A stretch of DNA of 64,000 nucleotides from positions 4,092,001 through 4,156,000 of the forward strand of contig OW818698.1 in the NCBI GenBank assembly GCA_942493375.1. The letters are read 5' to 3'. Within the stretch, counting starts at the first letter, position 1, and the number at the start of each line of letters is the position of its first letter. The translations under genes were made by a program, and so were the position numbers. Under the pieces are notes generated by a model. It saw nothing but the letters and a program-made list of their open reading frames with translations, was not told where the DNA came from and made no database searches. This stretch comes from G942493375 sp942493375 (GTDB taxonomy: Bacteria > Armatimonadota > UBA5829). This document shows positions 26,176 to 33,999 of the stretch, piece after piece.

Positions 26176-26796
26176 TTAGTCGTACCACTTCTTGTTCAGA
26201 ATTCTATCTCGCTCCCTGGTAGTACTCCAAGAAATATCGTCTAGGATAATTTTCATCGCCGGGGCGCCGGAAGTGAACCAGAACGTCAGGCGCATCTGGG
26301 TGGCTGTTTCCCAGGACGGATTGCCACCACCGATTACAAAGGAATCCGTCGAGACAAATACCCTCTGCCAACCCTTATAAAAACCCATATATCCAAACTT
26401 GGAAAAGTGGTTACTCCAGGTTGAGTCTCCGCAGTGTATCCCGGTCTGTGCAAGGAACTGGGGATTGTCCATATATACCCAGAATCGTATCTGTTTCACA
26501 TCCTTGAGCGGGATGTCCGGTGTGATGTCCAGGTCAATACGGGTACTCGTTGTTTCACCAACTGGATACGATTTCAGCAGTAGGGCCTTCTTGCCTTCTT
26601 TTACATTTTTTGTAGTAAGCTCAATATCTAATGGTTTAGTAAAACCTGAGTTCAAAATGCTCCACTTAGTTTGCAGATCCTTAACAGTATTATACTCGAA
26701 CCCGTCAGTTGCTCTACCAGCGGATATCGCTGCAGATGAACCGAATGCTGCCAGGATTATCGTCAATGCTATAATCATCCGGATATGCTTTTTCAT
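26176..26796 (-). CDS. Secreted beta-sandwich protein paired with GH20
   Basis: 206 residues. Signal peptide (MIIALTIILAAFGSSAAISA), then a single domain with the pattern of galactose-binding-like or CIA30-type jelly rolls: DGFEYNTVKDLQTKWSI, KALLLKSYP, IRFWVYMDN, WQRVFVSTDSF and a final MKIILDDISWS. The DD at the end of the sandwich is typical of carbohydrate-binding modules. Its ATG lies 3 nt after the GH20 stop with CAGGAG inside the GH20 end, so the two are translationally coupled and may act together on the same glycan. A CBM-like function is inferred. Confidence 0.72.
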   Translation of the reverse strand: MKKHIRMIIALTIILAAFGSSAAISAGRATDGFEYNTVKDLQTKWSILNSGFTKPLDIELTTKNVKEGKKALLLKSYPVGETTSTRIDLDITPDIPLKDVKQIRFWVYMDNPQFLAQTGIHCGDSTWSNHFSKFGYMGFYKGWQRVFVSTDSFVIGGGNPSWETATQMRLTFWFTSGAPAMKIILDDISWSTTRERDRILNKKWYD

Positions 26797-26799
26797 AGT

Positions 26800-28932
26800 C
26801 TAGTTCTCCTGCTGGGTGTCTGCTGAAATAGCAAATATTGCCAGCGACATGCCATTCTGATTCAATGAGTTAATCGTTATGCTTGTAATAGGTTTTGAAG
26901 GATATGGATTGGTCCAGTCCGTCCGGATGAGCTGGATCCTGCTGCCAGATTCAGTCTCTCCTGAATATGCAATGCGACCGTCGAAGACTCCCAACTTATA
27001 GTTCCAGTCCGAAATATTCCATCTATAGAGTAGATCCATATCCGCTGTAGAACCATCTTCATATTCTATTGTGTATCTGCCGACCAGTGGTTGCTCTGTT
27101 GCGTGGCTCCACGCACTCAGGGAATCCTTGTTTAATGGCACATTACAAGTGGCAAGAAACGCTAACCGGCTGGCTTTCTGATTGACATTGATTGTGACCG
27201 GACCAGTGGGCAGGGAATCATCGGGTTGACCAGTGAGCAGGATTACATTCTTTGCAGTCCCCTTTTGAGCAAGGCGGAATACAACTTGACCACATCTTAT
27301 GTCTTGAGCGAATATCTTCTGAATAGAGTTCTCTTTACCATAGCCAGGCCAGGAATCCTCTTTTTCAGAAATTTGGTAATTGAAATACCTGGTTAGTGGC
27401 ACAGGAGCCCATTTTCCTATGTCTGACCGAATTGGTTTTAATATTCGTGAAATCTCATATACAGGATCAAATGTGATTTCAGATACTTTTGGTGTCGAGG
27501 TATTCCATGCATACTGAGCTGTCAGTGTAAGAGCTGCCCAGGCTTCTGGTGCCATTGTTTCCGGTCTTGTCCAAGTGCTTGCGTAATACCAGAGTGTATC
27601 AAATAATCCAAGTGTGCTTGATTCCTTACGCAGTCCATCAGCCAGGCTTTGTATGCCAGTCGGAGAGCTGAACGTGGCTCCTAGTACTTTGAACCCCTTT
27701 TTAGTAAAATATCTCAAACGTTTCTGGGCTGCTTTATCGAAAATCCCATAGTCCCAGTCGGCGATGATAATATCTTTTGGTAGTTTATCTACGATCTCCC
27801 AGCCTCTGACCTTATCCACGGTGCCTGTCATATACTGACCGGTCGGCAGCAGCGTGTCATGCCACATAATAGTCTTAACGCCCTTGGCAGCCATAATGCC
27901 GTGCATTCGAGTGATCGACTTCAGGAACAGTGCAGATGGATTTTCCAGTTTGCATGTATCACACTCGTGGTATGGCCCATAATTAATCTCATCCATGCAT
28001 ATATGGAAATACTTCGGTTGGAATATCTCTATGGTTTCTTCCAGCATGTCCTTGGTGAGTTTATCGACTCCCGGGTGTGTTGGGCACCACGCAGTCGCCC
28101 AGTCGGCAGTGCGTTTGCCTTCAAGCAGGTCAATGTTCTGCGGGTTTGACATGACCCAGACAGCATGGCTGAGCATTTGTATAGTTGGTATTACCTCGAA
28201 GTGAAGCGATTTTGCATAGTCCACTAGTTCTGATACTTGCGCTTTGGTCAGGGCATGAGAAGCGGACGATGGGAATTGTTGTCTTTCGAATTGAATATTT
28301 TCCGCAATCTCAAAGAATAATGTATTCATCTTCAAGGAAGCAAAAGTATTGATAAGGTTCTTCATCGCCTGAATAGAAGCAGGATCACGATCGATGGAAC
28401 GCAGATTGAGATAAACACCTCTCCAGGCTAAAGCTGGTTCATCAGTAATCTCGCACCCTTGGGCAACTATTCCAGCATTAGTATGGTGCAGAAGTTGTTT
28501 TAGAGTCTGAATGCCATAAAAAACGCCAGCTGTATTCTTCGATTTCAAAGATACCTGGCCTTTGCCGACAGACAGAGCATATCCTTCGTTGTTAGCTGGC
28601 ACACCTTTACCATTGCTAACAACCTGCAAAGATATCTGATTGCTGTTGCTTTTCCGTGATTCATTCTGCAGGACTCTACAGTCCATATTATAAAGTCTGC
28701 GCAACTCATTCTGAAGGTATTCTGCAGTTGCAAGACTGGATTGATCGGTCACGATCACAGTCTTTGCATTTAATTCGAACTCACTGCGAATATACGTGAC
28801 CTTCTTTGGCTTGGGAATCAACACTGCTTGATGGATACCAGCATTTGTTGTGTCTTTCGCCCCCACCGAATTCAACGGTAAGCAGGATGCCATGATTATT
28901 AAAGCTAATACTAAGATGTTATTCTTCAACAT
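26800..28932 (-). CDS. Secreted GH20 beta-N-acetylhexosaminidase
   Basis: 710 residues with a signal peptide (ILVLALIIMASCLPLNSVGA). An N-terminal GH20b-type domain (QAVLIPKPKKVTYIRSEF; AGVFYGIQTLKQLL) precedes the barrel, which begins LAWRGVYLNLRS and carries Asp314-Glu315 in FHICMDEINYG, the GH20 catalytic pair (canonical context HxGGDE is altered to H-I-C-M-D-E). The ~200 C-terminal residues form an additional beta domain. The family removes terminal beta-GlcNAc or beta-GalNAc. It is cotranscribed with a small CBM-like protein. The degenerate HxGGDE makes exact substrate specificity uncertain. Confidence 0.87.
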   Translation of the reverse strand: MLKNNILVLALIIMASCLPLNSVGAKDTTNAGIHQAVLIPKPKKVTYIRSEFELNAKTVIVTDQSSLATAEYLQNELRRLYNMDCRVLQNESRKSNSNQISLQVVSNGKGVPANNEGYALSVGKGQVSLKSKNTAGVFYGIQTLKQLLHHTNAGIVAQGCEITDEPALAWRGVYLNLRSIDRDPASIQAMKNLINTFASLKMNTLFFEIAENIQFERQQFPSSASHALTKAQVSELVDYAKSLHFEVIPTIQMLSHAVWVMSNPQNIDLLEGKRTADWATAWCPTHPGVDKLTKDMLEETIEIFQPKYFHICMDEINYGPYHECDTCKLENPSALFLKSITRMHGIMAAKGVKTIMWHDTLLPTGQYMTGTVDKVRGWEIVDKLPKDIIIADWDYGIFDKAAQKRLRYFTKKGFKVLGATFSSPTGIQSLADGLRKESSTLGLFDTLWYYASTWTRPETMAPEAWAALTLTAQYAWNTSTPKVSEITFDPVYEISRILKPIRSDIGKWAPVPLTRYFNYQISEKEDSWPGYGKENSIQKIFAQDIRCGQVVFRLAQKGTAKNVILLTGQPDDSLPTGPVTINVNQKASRLAFLATCNVPLNKDSLSAWSHATEQPLVGRYTIEYEDGSTADMDLLYRWNISDWNYKLGVFDGRIAYSGETESGSRIQLIRTDWTNPYPSKPITSITINSLNQNGMSLAIFAISADTQQEN

Positions 28933-28962
28933 TTACTCTCCAACAGTTACTTGTGAGATGTG

Positions 28963-29877
28963 TTAATCGTTTGGGTGGCCGGCAAACCACTTCTTGAACC
29001 GCTCTTTCCAGTCTACTCTATTCGGTGCGGTTACAGTTGGTGTTTCTATTGGTTGAGGAGACTGTATAGGCGGAAGTATTTCTGTTCTTTGGAGCGAGTT
29101 TGTATCGACTACCTCTACCCTCGCACCAGCACTTGCCAGTGAGTTTGCTATATTAAGAGCAGACAGCCTGTCTATTCCATCTACTGCTGTGCTTGGCATC
29201 TCCCTGTCAACAATCTTCTGAGCATCTTCATAAGCCTGTGAAGCCTGCATCCTGAGAGAACTGACCAAGCGCCGTTTCTCCAGTCCTGTATCCATTATAT
29301 CTACTCTGTAAGTACCGGATGGAGTGTTTGATGGTAGTTGGCGAGGGACAGACATGACCATTTTAGATTCACCCGATGTTCGGTCCACTATTTCAGAATC
29401 CGCTTCGCTGGCAGATATAGCATTTGCTGCGCTTGTAGCAGCATTCAAATCATCAGTCTGGAGTATTATGGCTCCGGGGGCAGATTCAACCAGATCTTTT
29501 ACTTCTTTCAAATCCAGATGTGTAATGTCTCTGACGGTTTTGATCACCTGGATTATGTGATCACCGGGATTTATCAGTACAACTGCATATCTTGGTTGTG
29601 CGGCTTCTGGTGATGAGCAGGATGTATCTGTGTTTTCCTGAATATCAACTTCTGCCCCGGCTTTTATCAACAGGCTGTGGGCAATTATCGCTGCATCCGG
29701 GTCTTCAGTCTCTAAAACAATGCTCGGAAGAGGCTGTGCAGCTGTTGTCTTAACTGCCTTTTCGAAATCCATTCCGGTCAGCAGCATGATGGTTCTTACC
29801 ACTTCAGGTCTGTCGTTTCCAGCACCAATGAGGACAACTCGGTGAAGGATTTTGGGTGTTTCGCTGGTATCTTCCAT
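28963..29877 (-). CDS. Protein with three L7/L12 C-terminal-like domains
   Basis: 304 residues from ATG 29877 (GAGG 5 nt upstream); an in-frame ATG at 29898 is less likely. Three tandem units of 60-75 residues resemble the ribosomal L7/L12 C-terminal domain, with the order beta-alpha-alpha-beta-alpha-beta. Unit 2 is clearest (YAVVLINPGDHIIQVIKTVR, DLKEVKDLVESAPGAIIL, AISASEADSEI). Unit 1 has HRVVLIGAGNDRPEVV and KAGAEVDIQ; unit 3 has YRVDIMDTG and SAGARVEVVD. Units 1 and 3 lack the Gly-Leu-Lys-Glu core. There is no L7/L12 N-terminal dimerisation domain, and no ribosomal gene neighbour. The C terminus is Pro-rich then basic. Function unknown. Confidence 0.75.
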   Translation of the reverse strand: MEDTSETPKILHRVVLIGAGNDRPEVVRTIMLLTGMDFEKAVKTTAAQPLPSIVLETEDPDAAIIAHSLLIKAGAEVDIQENTDTSCSSPEAAQPRYAVVLINPGDHIIQVIKTVRDITHLDLKEVKDLVESAPGAIILQTDDLNAATSAANAISASEADSEIVDRTSGESKMVMSVPRQLPSNTPSGTYRVDIMDTGLEKRRLVSSLRMQASQAYEDAQKIVDREMPSTAVDGIDRLSALNIANSLASAGARVEVVDTNSLQRTEILPPIQSPQPIETPTVTAPNRVDWKERFKKWFAGHPND

Positions 29878-30018
29878 TGCAACCTCACTCCATTGCATTC
29901 ATCGTATCGACAATATCATATTTCGTTGACTATAGATGAAATCCTTCATTATCTCCCATATGGCGCGGTTTCATGACATAATATGTAGAGTGAAGAATAA
30001 TAGTGCCTGGAGGCTGAT

Positions 30019-31767
30019 ATGAAGGGTTTGCGATTAATACTGCTTATGTTGCTATTGACGATGCTTGCCTGTTCTGTAGGTGTATGCGCTGATGGTGTTA
30101 AGGAGACTGATGCCCAGCGTAACGCCAGAATGAAATGGTGGAGGCAGGCTAAGTTTGGCATGTTTATCCACTGGGGGTTATATTCCGTTCCTGCAGGAAC
30201 CTGGAATGGTCAACAGATCCCCGGAATAGGCGAATGGATAATGAATGTAGCCAGGATTCCAGTGAATGATTATGCAAACCTGGCGAAGAGTTTCAATCCT
30301 GTGAAGTTCAATGCCGATCAGTGGGTCCAGACAGCCAAGAACGCTGGAATGAAGTATATAGTCATAACATCCAAACACCACGATGGTTTTGCTATGTTTC
30401 ATTCTTCAGCCAGTCAGTATAACATTTACGATGCCACTCCTTTCAAACGAGATCCTCTCAGAGAATTGGCTGATGCATGCAAAAAACACAAAATCAAACT
30501 CGGTTTCTACTATTCACAAGCCCAGGACTGGCACCATCCTGGTGGAGGTGTGTATGCAGATGGAGGTCCCTGGGATATTTTGCAGAAGGGCAACATCGAT
30601 ACATATGTCAAACGAATAGCCATTCCGCAAGTCCGCGAAATACTCGCGAACTATGGCAAAATATCTGTTTTGTGGTGGGATACACCTGTCGGAATGTCTC
30701 CAGAGAGCGTTCGAGAGCTTTATGGCCTGACAAAACTCCAGCCAGGTATAATAACCAATGACCGCCTTGGAAATGGAGTTCCAGGTGATCTGACGACTCC
30801 GGAGCAGACTATCCCAGGCAAAGGTATGGGGAATCGTGACTGGGAAACCTGTATGACTATTAACGATACCTGGGGTTTTAAATCCTACGACGACAATTGG
30901 AAGCCAACTCAAACTCTGATAAGAAACCTGATAGATATTGCAAGCAAGGGTGGTAATTATCTACTGAACGTAGGCCCGACCTCCGAAGGTACATTCCCGG
31001 AACCGATTATCGAACGCCTGAGTGAAGTCGGCAAGTGGATGAAAGTAAACGGACAGGCCATATATGGCAGTTCTCCAAGCCCATTTACTTCTTCCCTGCC
31101 ATGGGGTAGATGCACTAGAAAAGGCAACAAGCTTTACTTGTCTATATTCAACTGGCCAGAAAACCGCTCCATTCTGGTTCCTATCAGCAACGATGTATCC
31201 AAAGTATACATGCTGAATAACCGGCAAAAACTGGACTGGACCAAGACTGATCAGGGTATTCAAATTGCTCTTCCTGATAATGCTCCGGACAAGATTGCAT
31301 CCGTAGTAGTCCTTGAGCCCAAAGGCGCACTGGTTGTAATCAATCCAAATGGTCATATTAAAGCAGGTGAGACAGCGAAACTCCTGGTCGAAGATTCAAC
31401 ATTGCACGGTAACACAATTGCACTAGAACAGATTGATGGCGCTACAAACATTGGTTTCTGGGTGAATCCACAAGATTATCCTGAATGGTCGGTATTTTTC
31501 GAAAAGATTGGGACATATGAAGTCTCATTGGAATACAGCGAGATGCCTGGATGCGGAGCTGGAGGAGTTGACCTGGAAATATCCGACCAACGCCTCCATA
31601 TTCAACCTGAATCAACCGGGGGATGGAAAGATTTTGTTGTAAAAAGCTTCGGCAAGATAGAAATAACCAAACCTGGCAAAATAACCATTATCCTGAGACC
31701 CAAATCAAAAGAAACTGGCCCGGTGATGAACCTGAGGGCAGTTATTCTTAAGCCGGTGGCTGGGTAG
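30019..31767 (+). CDS. Secreted GH29 alpha-L-fucosidase
   Basis: 582 residues with a signal peptide ending near CADGVKE. The GH29 barrel shows KFGMFIHWGLYSVPAGTWNG, YIVITSKHHDGFAMF and FYYSQAQDW, with the nucleophile Asp221 in LWWDTP. A C-terminal beta-sandwich (residues ~340-580) may bind carbohydrate (GGVDLEISDQRL). GH29 enzymes release alpha-linked L-fucose by a retaining mechanism. GGAGG precedes the ATG. It stands alone on its strand, convergent with the GH39-like gene. Confidence 0.93.
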   Translation: MKGLRLILLMLLLTMLACSVGVCADGVKETDAQRNARMKWWRQAKFGMFIHWGLYSVPAGTWNGQQIPGIGEWIMNVARIPVNDYANLAKSFNPVKFNADQWVQTAKNAGMKYIVITSKHHDGFAMFHSSASQYNIYDATPFKRDPLRELADACKKHKIKLGFYYSQAQDWHHPGGGVYADGGPWDILQKGNIDTYVKRIAIPQVREILANYGKISVLWWDTPVGMSPESVRELYGLTKLQPGIITNDRLGNGVPGDLTTPEQTIPGKGMGNRDWETCMTINDTWGFKSYDDNWKPTQTLIRNLIDIASKGGNYLLNVGPTSEGTFPEPIIERLSEVGKWMKVNGQAIYGSSPSPFTSSLPWGRCTRKGNKLYLSIFNWPENRSILVPISNDVSKVYMLNNRQKLDWTKTDQGIQIALPDNAPDKIASVVVLEPKGALVVINPNGHIKAGETAKLLVEDSTLHGNTIALEQIDGATNIGFWVNPQDYPEWSVFFEKIGTYEVSLEYSEMPGCGAGGVDLEISDQRLHIQPESTGGWKDFVVKSFGKIEITKPGKITIILRPKSKETGPVMNLRAVILKPVAG

Positions 31768-31803
31768 GGAAGGCGAATCAATAAAGTTATACAAATAGTT
31801 CAC

Positions 31804-31831
31804 TCACCCGGTTTATATGACGGCCGGGTGA
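31804..31831. terminator. Bidirectional hairpin between fucosidase and GH39-like gene
   Basis: TCACCCGG and CCGGGTGA form a perfect 8-bp stem with a 12-nt loop between two convergent genes. Confidence 0.6.
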
Positions 31832-31844
31832 GGATTACTTGTTC

Positions 31845-33878
31845 TCAATACTCCCTGTGAAGTCTCAGCATAGCAACCGAAAAACCTGGCATATTAAATC
31901 GTATTGATCCATTATTGATTTCCAATACGTTTGCCTGGGGCAATTGGCTTGCCATTAGTAGCTCTTTCTGCTGCTGCGATGTCAGGGAATCAGGCGAACC
32001 CAATTCCACCCATTTCACATACGGATCACAGCTGTTTGGCACTATGTCTGTCATGGTGCAAACCCACTTGTCAGTAGGGAGATTCTTCAGGTTGATCGTG
32101 ACCGCTGTCGTGTAAGCCTGTCGAGAGTAGTCTTCTACCAGGTTGTAGAGTAATACATATGCCTCTTTTTTATTCACGGACATACACACAAGCCCACCGA
32201 CCGGTTCATTGGAGCTTCTGCAGATCAGTCTTTCACCTTTCATCAGTTTCAATAGCTCAAAAAGCCGGGCACTCGGTTTTGGTATAGTGGTCTGTGTATA
32301 TAAGCCAAGATCCCCTCTGAACCCCTGCATTGTTCCGTATGGTGTTTCTGCAAGACAAAAAGGTAATGCAAGTTTTATGCCATAATCCATAAACTGCCTG
32401 ATCGCCATTGCTCGAAATGCCGCATCATATGGTCTGTCGTGTGGTGCGAACAGAGATGAAGAACATCCCCACTCGGTTATTAGCAATGGCAGTTTGGAAT
32501 ACTTCGGAAATTTACGCAAGGTAGATTTTACGGAATCTAGTGACACCTTCAGCGTATCGAAAACTGGTATACCTGTCCCCACAGTATATATGTGCCATGA
32601 GAAAAAGTCTGTTCTTGCACCGATCTTTTCAGTGGCATCGTTACGGCCGCGCAGGCAGTGTTCTAGAAACGGTTCGCACCAGCCAGCTTCAGCTCCAGCA
32701 ACACCACCGATAGTTATTTTCGGGTTGGCTCTAGTTGCTCCTTCAACTGCATGGTCATATATCCGTAGATATTCCTGAAGAGTGCCCAGAAAGTATCCGG
32801 AAGCATTGGGTTCGTTCCAAACCTCAAAGTACCAGTTTTGGATACTATTGCTCCATTTCAGAGAGCAGTGTTTTACAAGCTGATATACTAATTCCTGCCA
32901 TTTCAGATAAGCCTGGGTGTCTTTTGGTGGGTATGGGTTTGACCAACTATGCCCGGTGTTTCGTCCTGCCAGCTCCGGTGGCATAGTTTCAAGCACGATA
33001 ACCGGAAGCATTCCGTTATCGACAATAGCGTTGATCCCATCATCCAGCAGTTTCCAATTGTATATTGGATGCCCTTCAGAGTCCTCCGAATAGACACGGG
33101 TATTGACTACACACTCATGCAAGCGTATATATCTGAATCCCATTTTCTTTGCCTGTCGCATTGCATTTATGCCGGACTCAGTAGCTGCTCTGTCTGTATA
33201 GCATGCGTCAGTGCCTGCCCAGATATGTTTGAACTCTCCCAGACTCTTTGAAAAGTCTACTGTCACAGTTGCATTGTCTATATCGACTTTGCGAGGCGCC
33301 AGGCTCAATTTGTCATCTACCATTTGGAAATTTACATCATCAAACCAGACCGTGCCTTTGCAGTCTCCCCATAAATGGCACACCAATCTGACATATGCCA
33401 CCGTTCTGGAGAGCCGTAATTCAGCTGAGTATTCTGCCCAATCATTGGTCCCACTCTTAAGCACGATATCAGTATGCCCGATAACCTTACCTTCAGAGTT
33501 CATGCTATAAACCTGGATACCTGCCATCAACCAGTCCATCGACCCGATGACCACATCTTGTGTCTTCATCCAAGCAGACACTTTGATCAACTGACCTCTA
33601 TAGGGAATAGGTTTCGTGCCAATACCTACCATCCCGCCTTCATTGGGTTCAGACCCGGTAGATTGCACTCTGATCGAAGTTTTACCAGAATGATATACCT
33701 GATGGTCAAGTGAAACCCATGCAGGATTAGGTGTCATAACTTCAAAGATGCTTATGGATTCTAGTGAAGGAATCTCGAAATCCTCATGTATGCTGACAGG
33801 ACGTTCCGCACAAATGCCAACCGCAGTACATATAATCAGCAGATGAATGATAATTGCAGACCAATAAAATGATTTCAC
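31845..33878 (-). CDS. Secreted GH39-like glycosidase with N-terminal CBM-like domain
   Basis: 677 residues: signal peptide, then a jelly-roll region (roughly residues 28-185, FEIPSLESISIFE ... GTVWFDDVNFQMV), then a clan GH-A barrel. The acid/base Glu356 lies in YFEVWNEPNA and the nucleophile Glu469 in LLITEWGCSS; FDDVN/AGTDACY and LGLYTQ contexts fit GH39 (beta-xylosidase/iduronidase-like). The C-terminal domain has beta-sandwich repeats typical of GH39. Substrate may be a beta-xyloside or other sugar. It is monocistronic. Confidence 0.85.
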   Translation of the reverse strand: MKSFYWSAIIIHLLIICTAVGICAERPVSIHEDFEIPSLESISIFEVMTPNPAWVSLDHQVYHSGKTSIRVQSTGSEPNEGGMVGIGTKPIPYRGQLIKVSAWMKTQDVVIGSMDWLMAGIQVYSMNSEGKVIGHTDIVLKSGTNDWAEYSAELRLSRTVAYVRLVCHLWGDCKGTVWFDDVNFQMVDDKLSLAPRKVDIDNATVTVDFSKSLGEFKHIWAGTDACYTDRAATESGINAMRQAKKMGFRYIRLHECVVNTRVYSEDSEGHPIYNWKLLDDGINAIVDNGMLPVIVLETMPPELAGRNTGHSWSNPYPPKDTQAYLKWQELVYQLVKHCSLKWSNSIQNWYFEVWNEPNASGYFLGTLQEYLRIYDHAVEGATRANPKITIGGVAGAEAGWCEPFLEHCLRGRNDATEKIGARTDFFSWHIYTVGTGIPVFDTLKVSLDSVKSTLRKFPKYSKLPLLITEWGCSSSLFAPHDRPYDAAFRAMAIRQFMDYGIKLALPFCLAETPYGTMQGFRGDLGLYTQTTIPKPSARLFELLKLMKGERLICRSSNEPVGGLVCMSVNKKEAYVLLYNLVEDYSRQAYTTAVTINLKNLPTDKWVCTMTDIVPNSCDPYVKWVELGSPDSLTSQQQKELLMASQLPQANVLEINNGSIRFNMPGFSVAMLRLHREY

Positions 33879-33946
33879 ATTGAGCCTCCACTATACATTG
33901 AAGCCAGGAGATAAGTAGTGAGGTAGTAGATATAGATTTCCAAATA

Positions 33947-33980
33947 AAATCGACCGGTTCATTTATGAACCGGTCGATTT
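33947..33980 (-). terminator. Perfect intrinsic terminator of the DUF4091 gene
   Basis: AAATCGACCGGTTCAT pairs perfectly with ATGAACCGGTCGATTT (16 bp; practical loop ATTTAT). On the minus strand the stem is followed by a T-rich tail (TTTATTTGG). It lies 20 nt past the stop at 34000. Confidence 0.85.
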
Positions 33981-33999
33981 GTGAATGTATTAAAGCGGA

